Shown here: positions 9,419 through 17,688 of the stretch, piece by piece
Position numbering within the stretch: the stretch's first letter is position 1
How the letters are laid out: every line of letters starts with the position of its first letter
NCBI RefSeq assembly: GCF_051652165.1
Contig: NZ_JBOFTR010000009.1
Span: 18,190 to 82,189, forward strand
DNA length: 64,000 bases
Reading direction: 5' to 3'
Origin: Plesiomonas sp051652165
Lineage (GTDB): Bacteria; Pseudomonadota; Gammaproteobacteria; Enterobacterales; CAMTGL01
Position numbers and translations under genes: made by a program
Notes under the pieces: model-generated
Told to the model about the DNA's origin: nothing
The model's database searches: none
Seen by the model: the letters and a program-made list of their open reading frames with translations, nothing else

Positions 9419-9532
9419 GGTGTTGCGTTAAAAGCATACTAAACAGAGATCAAGACAGAAAAAAAGAGGAAGAACGGTGATATTTTATGCAGTTAGGAGA
9501 GTGTTTGCTACCGTATAAGTTACTTTTCGGTG

Positions 9533-9538
9533 TATAAT
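9533..9538 (+). promoter_or_regulatory. Candidate -10 element of upp
   Basis: A perfect TATAAT 40 bp before the upp start. No convincing -35 hexamer is seen at 16-18 bp (the nearest, TTGCTA, is at 22 bp). Confidence 0.4.
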
Positions 9539-9578
9539 CTGTCGATTTTATTTCAGTCAGGTGTTAAGGAGTAAAGCG

Positions 9579-10205
9579 ATGAAAGTTGTTGAGGTCAAAC
9601 ATCCTCTGGTGAAACATAAACTGGGGTTGATGCGTGCAGCTGAGATCAGCACTAAGCGTTTCCGAGAACTGGCATCTGAAGTCGGCAGTTTATTAACGTA
9701 TGAAGCAACAGCTGATCTGGAAACCGAAAATGTTATCATTGATGGCTGGTGCGGTAAAGTAGAAGTTGAGCAGATTAAAGGTAAGAAGATTACCGTTGTG
9801 CCTATTTTACGTGCTGGATTAGGGATGATGGACGGTGTATTAGAGCACGTGCCGAGTGCCCGTATCAGTGTTGTGGGAATTTATCGGGATGAAGAGACTC
9901 TTGAACCTGTTCCCTATTTCCAAAAACTGGTCTCGAACATTGAAGAGCGTTTAGCTTTGGTTGTAGATCCTATGTTAGCCACTGGTGGGTCAATGATTGC
10001 TACTATTGATCTGCTAAAAAATGCAGGTTGTCATAGCATTAAAGTTTTAGTGTTAGTGGCTGCACCAGAGGGCATTGCTGCATTGGAAAAAGCACATCCT
10101 GATATTGAATTATATTGCGCATCAGTAGATAAATGTCTAAATGAACACGGTTATATCATTCCAGGTTTAGGTGATGCTGGAGATAAAATTTTTGGAACTA
10201 AATAA
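9579..10205 (+). CDS. upp: Uracil phosphoribosyltransferase
   Basis: 208 residues from the ATG at 9579, the same length as E. coli Upp. That start follows AAGGAG at good spacing and gives MKVVEVKHPLVKHKLG, the usual family start. The enzyme makes UMP from uracil and PRPP for pyrimidine salvage in the cytoplasm. The PRPP-binding motif is VVDPMLATGGSM near residues 128-140; the uracil-binding C-terminus reads YIIPGLGDAGD. In E. coli upp is followed by the permease uraA, which is absent here; a DUF2066 gene and hda follow instead. Confidence 0.97.
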   Translation: MKVVEVKHPLVKHKLGLMRAAEISTKRFRELASEVGSLLTYEATADLETENVIIDGWCGKVEVEQIKGKKITVVPILRAGLGMMDGVLEHVPSARISVVGIYRDEETLEPVPYFQKLVSNIEERLALVVDPMLATGGSMIATIDLLKNAGCHSIKVLVLVAAPEGIAALEKAHPDIELYCASVDKCLNEHGYIIPGLGDAGDKIFGTK

Positions 10206-10233
10206 CCAATAATAGTTATCTGAGCATAACAAT

Positions 10234-10258
10234 AAACGCCGCGTAATGCGGCGTTTTG
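10234..10258 (+). terminator. Terminator after upp
   Basis: AACGCCGC-gtaat-GCGGCGTT stem followed by TT. Confidence 0.8.
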
Positions 10259-10317
10259 TATTGTAAGAGCTGTTGATGGCTTGGTACTTTATACAAGGCT
10301 TATCTATCCTTAAAACA

Positions 10318-10329
10318 TTTTTTTTTTTT
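10318..10329. repeat. T12 homopolymer tract upstream of the DUF2066 gene
   Basis: Twelve consecutive T about 107 bp before the start of the next gene. Tracts this long are slippage-prone and could alter promoter spacing, but no promoter was recognised around it. Confidence 0.6.
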
Positions 10330-10436
10330 GATGATGTTATAAAGAGAGGTGATGTTCGAAGCGGATTGCGCTAGGCTATTTAAGTTATATCTTAATATTT
10401 TATGTTCAGTTTGTTGTTATCAAGAGGCTAAAAGGT

Positions 10437-12008
10437 ATGCAGATAAGAAATCTTTTCGTAGGTGGGTTACTGCTATTTACTGTAGGAACACAAGCAGCCG
10501 AAATGGGGGATTTTTATCTAGTACGTATACCAGTTAGTAGTGATCAACTCTCTGATGCAGAGCGCGTGCAGGCACTTGATGATATGCTCATTCGTTTTAG
10601 TGGGTTACGCACATTGCCTGATACCCCAGCATTGAAAACGGCACAGCAACAGGCACAACGTTATATTAGCCAAACTCATATTCGGAACGAGAACGGCGCA
10701 CGTACTGTTGATATTAGTTTTGATCAAGGTGGCATACAGCAGTTAGCACAAGAGTTAGCTTTACCAGAGTGGAACAGTCATCGGCCAACGATTATGTTGT
10801 GGTTAGTGGATAACCAATCTAATAAGGCTGATGAAACTCAACGGATTATGTTGGATCAAGAGTACTCTGCAGTTCGAGAGCAGATCCGTGTTGCAGCGAT
10901 GGAGCGAGGTATTTCCGTATTGCTGCCGCTTGGCGATCTGGATGACAATATGGCAGTTTCTCCCTCTGATATACAAGATGATGTTGTTAAACCAATAGCG
11001 CAAGGCAGTGAGCGTTATCAGCCTGATGCTATTCTTGTTGCTTCCTTAAATAAAGACTCACTCACATGGCGGCTTTATACTGGGAAACCAGAAACGCTGT
11101 TAACCGTGCAACCTGATGTATCTGCACACGCATTAACTGGATCTCCTGATCATACCGTTACTGAGATGATTCAGCAAGTTGCTGATTTTTATGCACAAAA
11201 ATCACGTGATGTACATGATGAAAGCCATGTATTATTACCAGCAACACCAGCAACACCAGCAACACCAGCAACACCAGCAACACCAGCAACACCAGCAACA
11301 CCAGTAACACCAGCGCCAGTAAAACCTCTTTCGATGGCACAAGCTTATGCGGCGCAATCGTCTGCTGAACCACAATCTTCTCGTGATCCACAATCCTCTC
11401 CTGATCTAGAATCCTCTTCTGATCAAAGTGCAGCAGAACCGGCATCAACAGTCTCTGCAATGGTCGCCGAGCAAACCGGAGAGAAAGAATTAACTGCTTC
11501 TGTGCCAGCATCTGTCTCTTCTCCTGCGACAGTCGCTATTACCGGCCCTGAAGAGCACTCAATATCTGCTGGAAACAGTCCGACGGATGTTTCTGCATCA
11601 GCCTCGCCTTCACAAAATAGCCCTATTGCCACAATGCCAGATATCGCGACAGTGGGGGGATATGCAGGAACAGCAAACCCAACGTCACCTTCAATACCTG
11701 CACCTTCAGCAATATTACCGAACATGAATTACCCTTCTACACCACTGGCAGATAACCAATATGCCATTGTGATTACAGGGATAACCACACCCGATCAACT
11801 GGTTAATACGGGGAAAGCGTTGGCAAAAATTAACGCTTTTGGTGATGTTCAAATGATTGGCCTTGCCGGCAGTGAAGTTGAGTATCATGTACAGTTAAAA
11901 GGCGCGTTAACAGATGCTGAACGTGAGTTAGCCGCGAGTGGATCATTTAAAATGGACTCAGGTAACACAACACAAGGAAAAGTACTAAAATATCAATGGG
12001 GATCATAA
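10437..12008 (+). CDS. DUF2066 family secreted protein with Ala-Thr-Pro repeat
   Basis: 523 residues of unknown function. The N-terminus is a signal peptide (RNLFVGGLLLFTVGTQAA), so the mature protein should be periplasmic or envelope-bound. Residues about 20-255 form the conserved DUF2066 region as I recognise it from Vibrio/Shewanella-type genomes, where the gene also sits before hda. Residues about 268-292 are an (Ala-Thr-Pro) tandem repeat encoded by a nearly perfect 9-bp DNA repeat. A low-complexity Ser/Pro/Ala/Glu linker runs to about residue 435, and a small C-terminal domain (about 440-523) follows. The upstream spacing to hda is 76 bp, suggesting co-transcription. No enzyme motif was seen. 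Confidence 0.8.
   Translation: MQIRNLFVGGLLLFTVGTQAAEMGDFYLVRIPVSSDQLSDAERVQALDDMLIRFSGLRTLPDTPALKTAQQQAQRYISQTHIRNENGARTVDISFDQGGIQQLAQELALPEWNSHRPTIMLWLVDNQSNKADETQRIMLDQEYSAVREQIRVAAMERGISVLLPLGDLDDNMAVSPSDIQDDVVKPIAQGSERYQPDAILVASLNKDSLTWRLYTGKPETLLTVQPDVSAHALTGSPDHTVTEMIQQVADFYAQKSRDVHDESHVLLPATPATPATPATPATPATPATPVTPAPVKPLSMAQAYAAQSSAEPQSSRDPQSSPDLESSSDQSAAEPASTVSAMVAEQTGEKELTASVPASVSSPATVAITGPEEHSISAGNSPTDVSASASPSQNSPIATMPDIATVGGYAGTANPTSPSIPAPSAILPNMNYPSTPLADNQYAIVITGITTPDQLVNTGKALAKINAFGDVQMIGLAGSEVEYHVQLKGALTDAERELAASGSFKMDSGNTTQGKVLKYQWGS
11241..11312 (+). repeat. 9-bp coding tandem repeat (GCAACACCA)
   Basis: Seven perfect copies plus one variant copy (GTAACACCA), encoding Ala-Thr-Pro. 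Because the unit is a multiple of three, copy-number change would lengthen or shorten the linker without a frameshift. Confidence 0.95.
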
Positions 12009-12084
12009 CGGATCTTTAGGTCGGTTCTCTCGTTGCAGTGAACATGATAGACTTAGCAACAGTCTTAGCTAAGAGTGGACGTGA

Positions 12085-12792
12085 GTGGATCTGAATACAC
12101 CGGCTCAGTTGTCGTTACCGATAAATCTTCCTGATGATGAAACATTCTCTAGTTTTTATCCGGGAAAAAACCAGCAATTACTGAATGCCATTCAAACGTT
12201 GATCCGTACCGATAGTGGAGGGTATCTCTATTTTTGGGCACGTAAAGGCGCAGGACGTAGCCATTTGTTGCATGCAGCTTGTGCTGAATTATCACAGAAA
12301 AATCAAGCGGTAGGGTATGTTCCTTTGGATAAACGGGCCTATTTTGGCCCTGATGTTCTAGAAGGAATGGAACATTTAGCACTGGTATGTATCGATAATA
12401 TTGATCTGATCGCTGATGATCCTGAGTGGGAGTTGGCACTTTTTGATCTGTATAATCGAATTAAAGAGCAGGGAACGACACGTTTGCTGATCGCAGGTGA
12501 TCAAGCACCTCGCCAATTACAATTGACACTGCCTGATCTGGCTTCGCGCTTAGATTGGGGGCAAATCTATAAGCTGTATCCATTGGCTGATGATGATAAA
12601 TTGCAAGCATTACAATCACGGGCAAAATTGCGTGGTTTTGATATGCCTGAAGATGTTGGACGTTTTTTACTTAAGCGATTAAGCCGTGATATGCGTACAC
12701 TCTTTGATACGTTAGATACTCTTGATCGAGCATCTATGGTTGCGCAACGTAAGTTAACAATTCCTTTTGTGAAAGAGATCTTATTTTTATAG
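12085..12792 (+). CDS. hda: DnaA regulatory inactivator Hda
   Basis: About 233-235 residues. An AAA+ protein related to DnaA that, bound to the DNA-loaded sliding clamp, stimulates ATP hydrolysis on DnaA and so limits re-initiation. The clamp-binding motif QLSLPI is at the N-terminus. The Walker A-like GAGRSHLLHAA is near residue 52 and the sensor region LASRLDWGQIYKL near 155. There is no ATG near the start. A GTG at 12085 has a modest SD (GTGGA). Two codons later a CTG at 12091 begins LNTPAQLSLP, which lines up with the start of E. coli Hda, reported to begin at CUG. Either non-AUG start is possible. The gene follows the DUF2066 gene. Confidence 0.95.
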   Translation: MDLNTPAQLSLPINLPDDETFSSFYPGKNQQLLNAIQTLIRTDSGGYLYFWARKGAGRSHLLHAACAELSQKNQAVGYVPLDKRAYFGPDVLEGMEHLALVCIDNIDLIADDPEWELALFDLYNRIKEQGTTRLLIAGDQAPRQLQLTLPDLASRLDWGQIYKLYPLADDDKLQALQSRAKLRGFDMPEDVGRFLLKRLSRDMRTLFDTLDTLDRASMVAQRKLTIPFVKEILFL

Positions 12793-12831
12793 GGGCACTG
12801 ATCATTTGCCCCTTCCTGCTTATCATTGATT

Positions 12832-13281
12832 TTATCTTTGCTGTTTTTTCAACGATAACCCCAGCTCTTTTCCGCGCTTTTTAGCAAACAGTAGATTAAC
12901 GCAAAAACTACCACTGGCGAGTATTAGCTCAATAATACCAAAGAGGCGTTCTCCCTCATCAATGCTGATAATGGTTAGTGCATGAAGAAAGTAGAGCATC
13001 AGGATAAAATTTGCCCATGCATGCGTATATGCTTTTCCTTGTATAATGCCTTTTAATGGAAACAGTAATGGAATACTCCAGCCAAGAGTGATTGCCCACG
13101 AAGCAACATGTGGGTGCGGTGATAACAGAGCATGCCAGAGTATTTGCCAGAACAATAAACTGAGCCAAAAGAGCCGTGAAGCCTGCCAGTAGCGCACAGT
13201 ATTTTCTGGCATTGGGAAGATACTGTGCTGTTTTGTTGAGCATGGTTGATGAAGTTGCTGCTGACAAGTGCGAGATGACAT
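12832..13281 (-). CDS. DUF2069 family small membrane protein
   Basis: 149 residues with about four hydrophobic segments (roughly 33-53, 58-77, 88-107 and 113-131), so an inner-membrane protein of unknown function. The family (DUF2069) is commonly found near hda or wrbA in gammaproteobacteria. The start at 13281 is supported by AGGATG upstream; the first about 25 residues (MSSRTCQQQLHQPCS) are hydrophilic and probably a cytoplasmic tail. The gene converges on hda. A weak hairpin (GGGGCA/TGCCCC, 12792-12812) between them may serve as terminator. Confidence 0.75.
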   Translation of the reverse strand: MSSRTCQQQLHQPCSTKQHSIFPMPENTVRYWQASRLFWLSLLFWQILWHALLSPHPHVASWAITLGWSIPLLFPLKGIIQGKAYTHAWANFILMLYFLHALTIISIDEGERLFGIIELILASGSFCVNLLFAKKRGKELGLSLKKQQR

Positions 13282-13357
13282 AGAAACATCCTATTGTTAT
13301 TAAACCGTTGCTACACAACGTATGGCAACGGTGTCCTGTTTTGCGTAAATAGCCCCA

Positions 13358-14869
13358 TTATTTGAACTTGCTATAGCGGCTTTGCAGTTGGCGCAATTGA
13401 TCTATGCGTGCATCGTAGCGCGCTTGTTTGAGGCTATTGAGTGCGACCATTTTGCTTGCCGAAGAGAGCAAATTAATCGCTTCGTCAAAGTTTCCTTGTA
13501 ACGCACTGTTTTCTGCACGAGCGGCAAGTTCGGCATCTCGCTGGTTTAAGTTTGCATATACTTCGGCAGATAAACCCCATGCATTCATATCAGTAGGATT
13601 GGCAAATGTGTAACGCTCTAACAAACGTGCCGCGTCTTGGCTTCGGCCTGCTTTTAAATATGTATTGGCAAGATTAAGTTGTAAAACGGGATTATTTGGC
13701 CGAGCTTGCAGCGCCTTTTGTAAACGCTTGATTGCATCAGCACTGCGTTTTTGCTCGATATCGATATCTGTCATTAAATCGATATACCACAGGTTATTAG
13801 GTTGTTGGCTGAGTAACGGCTGCAGCTCGCTTCGGGCTTGATCAAATTTACGATTTTGATAATTAAATAACGCTTTACCGTATTGTGCGGCCGTTTTTTC
13901 CTGTGCGTTTCCTTGCTTAAGTTGTTGATCAAGCAGAGCGTTTGACAGCATACGATCACCACTACCATACATACCCAATAAACGAATTTTAGCCAATTGA
14001 AAATCAAGTGATAGTGCCGGATGGCGTTGTGGCATGCTACCTGCACGCGTTTGAGCTTCGGCTAAACGGCTTTCTGGCAGTGGGTGTGTTAATAAAATTT
14101 CAGGGGGTTTACTGGCATAACGGTACTGTGCGGCGAGTTTTTCCAAAAAGGAAGGAGAACCTTGCGGATCAAAACCGGCTCGCGATAATAAAGCAATACC
14201 GATACGATCGGCCTCTTGTTCATTACTTTGTGTAAATGAGATCATATTTTGTTGTGAGCCCGCAAGCGTGCTACTCAGGGCTGCCATTCCCATTTGCGGG
14301 TTCGCCATTGCTAACAGTATTGAACCAATAGTAGCTGCCCATGTTAGAGGCGCAGAGCGTTGTTGTTCTTCCATTGCGCGTGCTAAGTGGCGCTGAGTCA
14401 CATGTGAAATTTCATGTGCCATCACAGAGGCGAGCTCGCTTTCATTGTCAGCCGTTAAAATCAAACTTGAGTGCAAAACAACATTGCCACCAAAAAAAGC
14501 AAACGCATTTAAGTTATTATTGCGAATAAGTAAGAAATGAAAGGGTGTGCGTACGGAGTCAGCTTGTTTAACTAAACGCTCACCTAAGTTATTCAAGTAG
14601 CCAGTTAAAAGAGGGTCATAAATGAGTGGTGCACTGCCACGCATTTGGCGCAGATAAAAATCACCAAGTTCGAGCTCTTGATTAATACTCAGAACACTAC
14701 CGCCTGCGGTACCAATATCGGGTAAATCTTGACTGATGGATTGATCTGCACCTAACCCCGGCAGTGTTTGTGGTATCGCTGCATTGGCTGATGGTAACAT
14801 TACACTGCTGTTCAATAATGCGGCAGTAAGAAGTGTGGCGATTACTGAACGAGATAGTCGGAGCATCAT
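13358..14869 (-). CDS. bepA: BepA-type periplasmic metalloprotease/chaperone
   Basis: 503 residues (E. coli BepA/YfgC 487). A periplasmic M48 zinc protease with C-terminal TPR repeats that helps assemble LptD and degrades stalled outer-membrane proteins at the BAM complex. A signal peptide occupies residues 1-30. The zinc motif HEISH is near residue 148 and the third ligand Glu is in the QEADRIG segment downstream. TPR-like helices (DARLLERYTF and neighbours) fill about 300-480. It is divergent from the TusA-like gene and perM, as yfgC and perM are neighbours in E. coli. Two ATGs open the ORF (MM); either could be used. Confidence 0.92.
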   Translation of the reverse strand: MMLRLSRSVIATLLTAALLNSSVMLPSANAAIPQTLPGLGADQSISQDLPDIGTAGGSVLSINQELELGDFYLRQMRGSAPLIYDPLLTGYLNNLGERLVKQADSVRTPFHFLLIRNNNLNAFAFFGGNVVLHSSLILTADNESELASVMAHEISHVTQRHLARAMEEQQRSAPLTWAATIGSILLAMANPQMGMAALSSTLAGSQQNMISFTQSNEQEADRIGIALLSRAGFDPQGSPSFLEKLAAQYRYASKPPEILLTHPLPESRLAEAQTRAGSMPQRHPALSLDFQLAKIRLLGMYGSGDRMLSNALLDQQLKQGNAQEKTAAQYGKALFNYQNRKFDQARSELQPLLSQQPNNLWYIDLMTDIDIEQKRSADAIKRLQKALQARPNNPVLQLNLANTYLKAGRSQDAARLLERYTFANPTDMNAWGLSAEVYANLNQRDAELAARAENSALQGNFDEAINLLSSASKMVALNSLKQARYDARIDQLRQLQSRYSKFK

Positions 14870-14986
14870 GATCTTCTCTATACAATCCTTAGTTTACAAT
14901 AGACCCAAATCAGCACGGGAAGTTCTTCTGCTGATGAGTGCTCTCCTTTACAATATCGCCACATCTTACACTGTCAGCAAGATGTT

Positions 14987-15208
14987 ATGGAAATGATTCA
15001 GATTGATTTACGTGCGCTGCGTTGTCCACTTGTATTGTTACAGGTAAAAACAGCATTGCGAATGAACCCCAGTGCTTGTTATATGCAATTTTTCCTTGCG
15101 AGTACTGCAGAACTTACCGATATTGCGCGTGTGGTACAAGCTGCTGGTTGGCGCGTTTCTCATTACCTCGAATCTCAGGCCGTTGTCGTTGAAATTGAGC
15201 GGGCATGA
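14987..15208 (+). CDS. TusA/SirA-like small sulfurtransferase-family protein
   Basis: 73 residues with the TusA fold pattern. TusA relays sulfur during tRNA 2-thiouridine synthesis through a Cys in a CPxP motif. Here the segment reads LRCPLVLLQVKTAL with Cys at residue 13. The Cys-Pro is kept but the second Pro of CPxP is replaced by Val, so it may be a divergent paralog rather than TusA itself. It lies 24 bp before perM and is probably co-transcribed with it, an arrangement I recall from Vibrio and Aeromonas relatives. The partner is unknown. Confidence 0.75.
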   Translation: MEMIQIDLRALRCPLVLLQVKTALRMNPSACYMQFFLASTAELTDIARVVQAAGWRVSHYLESQAVVVEIERA

Positions 15209-15232
15209 GCGTTCACAAGGAGTTTGTTGTTC

Positions 15233-16303
15233 ATGTTAGATGTTTTGTTACGTTGGTATCGTCAGCGTTTTTCTGATCCACAAGCAATTAGTTTGGCACT
15301 AATTTTACTGCTTGGATTTGGCACGCTGTATTTTTTTAGCAGTTTAATTACGCCACTTTTAGTGGCACTGGTGTTGGCCTATTTGCTTGAGTGGCCAGTA
15401 ACTCGTTTGGTCAAATGGGGCTTGCCACGTACAGCTTCAGTGGCTATCGTGATGTCGGCTTTTGTCGGTATTATGCTCGTCTCTTTATTGGTATTAGTAC
15501 CAAATTTGTGGCAGCAGTGCGCTAATTTAGCGCGCGATACTCCTGCAATGTTGAATAAATTTCACGATTATGTCGGCTCGCTACCAGATCACTATCCTGA
15601 TTACATTGATTACTCGATGATTGATACCCTGACTTCTAGCTTAAAAGATAAATTGTTGGCTGTAGGGGAATCAGTGCTTAAATTGTCATTAGCATCACTG
15701 GTGAATCTTGTTGCGCTGGCAGTGTATTTAGTCCTCGTGCCTTTAATGGTCTTTTTTCTGCTCAAAGACAAAACCCAGATGTTTACGGGTGTGATGCGTT
15801 TTCTGCCCAAAAACCGCTATCTGGTTGGCAAAGTATGGACTGAGATGAATCAGCAGATCACCAACTACATTCGTGGGAAAGTGATAGAGATTATGGTGGT
15901 CGGCATTGCTACCTATCTGACATTTATCTTCTTTGGTTTGCATTACCCACTGCTGTTGGCAGTGCTGGTCGGGCTATCGGTCTTGATCCCCTATATTGGT
16001 GCGGCATTGGTGACGATTCCGGTGGCACTGGTGGCGCTATCACAATGGGGGCTTTCAACCGAATACTGGTATTTGCTGGTGGCATATCTGGTGATTCAGG
16101 GACTAGATGGTAATGTGCTGGTGCCGGTGCTGTTCTCGGAAGCTGTGAACCTGCATCCGCTGATGATCATTATTTCCGTGCTGGTTTTTGGCGGGCTCTG
16201 GGGTTTTTGGGGGGTATTTTTCGCCATTCCGCTGGCTACCCTTATTAAGGCTGTGGTTAATGTTTGGCCTGCGGCAGAAGAGCCGCCGATGGAAGTGGCA
16301 TAA
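15233..16303 (+). CDS. perM: PerM family AI-2E-type transporter
   Basis: 356 residues from the ATG at 15233, which AAGGAG precedes by nine bases (E. coli PerM 353). It is an integral inner-membrane protein of the PerM/TqsA family (AI-2E transporter family) with about seven or eight hydrophobic segments. The family-typical C-terminal GLWGFWGVFFAIPLATLIKA is at about 320-340. Transport substrate in this subgroup is not established. It is downstream of the TusA-like gene and convergent with bcp, separated by a strong bidirectional terminator. The opposite orientation to bepA matches E. coli. Confidence 0.88.
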   Translation: MLDVLLRWYRQRFSDPQAISLALILLLGFGTLYFFSSLITPLLVALVLAYLLEWPVTRLVKWGLPRTASVAIVMSAFVGIMLVSLLVLVPNLWQQCANLARDTPAMLNKFHDYVGSLPDHYPDYIDYSMIDTLTSSLKDKLLAVGESVLKLSLASLVNLVALAVYLVLVPLMVFFLLKDKTQMFTGVMRFLPKNRYLVGKVWTEMNQQITNYIRGKVIEIMVVGIATYLTFIFFGLHYPLLLAVLVGLSVLIPYIGAALVTIPVALVALSQWGLSTEYWYLLVAYLVIQGLDGNVLVPVLFSEAVNLHPLMIIISVLVFGGLWGFWGVFFAIPLATLIKAVVNVWPAAEEPPMEVA

Positions 16304-16341
16304 ACACTTTTTTGAAGCGGATAATGTTGAATCAGGTAATA

Positions 16342-16370
16342 AAAAAAGGGCATCTCATGCCCTTTTTTGT
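16342..16370. terminator. Bidirectional terminator between perM and bcp
   Basis: AAAAAAGGGCA-tctca-TGCCCTTTTTTG between two convergent genes; T-rich on both strands. Confidence 0.9.
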
Positions 16371-16390
16371 TTTATCTAGCGGGAAGCCAG

Positions 16391-16861
16391 TTATTGCGCA
16401 GTGGCAAGATAACTGAGTACGGCCTCGTGGTGATCTTTGGTTTTAAAATTGTCAAACACGTGGGCAATAACCCCATTTTCATCAATGAGGAAGCTGATAC
16501 GGTGAATACCGTCATACACTTTCCCCATAAATTTTTTCTCACCCCAAACACCAAATAATTCAGCAACGTGGTGTTGCTCGTCGGATAACAGTGTGAAATT
16601 TAGCATCTCTTTTTCAGCAAACCGCGAGAGCTTTTCTGGTTTATCAGTACTAATACCTAAAACATCAACACCATAGGCTTTGAGTTCACTGTTGCTATCA
16701 CGTAAGCCACACGCCTGTACCGTACAACCGGGCGTCATGGCTTTAGGGTAGAAGTACACCAATACTTTTCCACCTTGATAATCATGTAGACTGATCTCTT
16801 CACTATCTTGATCAAGCAGAGTAAAGGCAGGGGCTTTATCACCAACTTTCAGTGTGTGCAT
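16391..16861 (-). CDS. bcp: Thioredoxin-dependent thiol peroxidase Bcp
   Basis: 156 residues from the ATG at 16861 (MHTLKVGDKAPAF), identical in length to E. coli Bcp. A longer in-frame extension upstream has no ribosome binding site, whereas AAGGA sits 10 bases before this ATG. A monomeric peroxiredoxin that reduces hydrogen peroxide and organic hydroperoxides. TPGCTVQACGLRD holds the peroxidatic Cys (about 45) and the resolving Cys five residues later, the Bcp/PrxQ arrangement. It lies downstream of gcvR in the same direction, as in E. coli. Confidence 0.96.
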   Translation of the reverse strand: MHTLKVGDKAPAFTLLDQDSEEISLHDYQGGKVLVYFYPKAMTPGCTVQACGLRDSNSELKAYGVDVLGISTDKPEKLSRFAEKEMLNFTLLSDEQHHVAELFGVWGEKKFMGKVYDGIHRISFLIDENGVIAHVFDNFKTKDHHEAVLSYLATAQ

Positions 16862-16966
16862 AACATCATAATCCTTGCTGCGATGATGGATTTTTTTAAT
16901 CGAGTTATCAAGTAAGCTAACGAGCAACGTATTTTTGTGAATATAATCAGTTCATTAACTTATTTT

Positions 16967-17536
16967 TCAACTATTTTGCATAGCGTGTGGTTGTGTATGC
17001 AGTACAAGATTAATCATACCTTGTGCCCCTAATTTTTGGCATAATGCATGAAAATCATCAATCAATGTTTGCTGTTTGGGGGCTGAAATGTGGCTGTGCG
17101 CTGCAATTTGAATACTCAGTAGAGGAGTGCTGTGCGGTCGTGCAACCGTTTTTGAGGCTAACTCTGCAATATCTAGTTGGCGCGAAGCAAAAAAATCAGT
17201 GAATTTTTCGATAATATGCGCTGAGTCATCAACATCTATTTGTACCCAAACTGTGGCAGGATAAGGCTGTTTGGGGTTGCATTCTGTACGCTTCATCACA
17301 ATCATCAAATCCAGCTCTGCACCGATTAAAGGCAGTGTAGATTCAATTCGAGCAATCGCATTCCAACTGCCAGAGAGCAGCATAATAAAAGTAAACTCGC
17401 CACCAAGCAGTGCTAGTCGGCTATCTTCTATATTGCAATCGCAACTGCTGACATGCCGAGTAATGGTATTCACAATGCCTGGGCGATCAGCGCCAAGAGC
17501 CGTAAGAACTAAATAGTGTGCTTGAATATCCTGCAC
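16967..17536 (-). CDS. gcvR: Glycine cleavage system regulator GcvR
   Basis: 189 residues from a GTG at 17536 with AGGGGAG seven bases upstream (E. coli GcvR 190). GcvR binds GcvA and represses the gcvTHP operon when glycine is low. Two ACT-type domains are visible: HYLVLTALGADRPGIVNTIT at the N-terminus and a second starting near WVQIDVDDSAHIIEKF at about residue 90. It is divergent from dapA and upstream of bcp, the E. coli order. An upstream in-frame TTG/ATG extension is possible but lacks an SD. Confidence 0.93.
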   Translation of the reverse strand: MQDIQAHYLVLTALGADRPGIVNTITRHVSSCDCNIEDSRLALLGGEFTFIMLLSGSWNAIARIESTLPLIGAELDLMIVMKRTECNPKQPYPATVWVQIDVDDSAHIIEKFTDFFASRQLDIAELASKTVARPHSTPLLSIQIAAHSHISAPKQQTLIDDFHALCQKLGAQGMINLVLHTQPHAMQNS

Positions 17537-17688
17537 GACAATCTCCCCTAAAAGCATGGATTATTGATGTTAACACAAAAATTTTCGTTTCTGCGGGGCA
17601 AAACGCAACGAGATTCGTGTTGTGTTACTTGCATTTGTGCGTCAGTAAAAAGTACCATGATCAGCCAAAACTCAAGGGAGAAAATCAG

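Noticed and set aside
9345..9578. Riboswitch in the purM-upp intergenic region
   Set aside because: No purine or other known aptamer pattern was visible; a PurR-like protein site explains the dyad.
10349..10537. 62-codon ORF before and overlapping the DUF2066 gene
   Set aside because: Overlaps the signal-peptide coding region in another frame and resembles no protein.
11158..11511. Antisense ORF with Leu-Val-Leu repeats over the DUF2066 gene
   Set aside because: It is the complement of the Ala-Thr-Pro repeat; the plus-strand gene has signal peptide, length and context.
17518..17688. N-terminal extension of dapA overlapping gcvR
   Set aside because: DapA family length and the SD fix the start at 17689.
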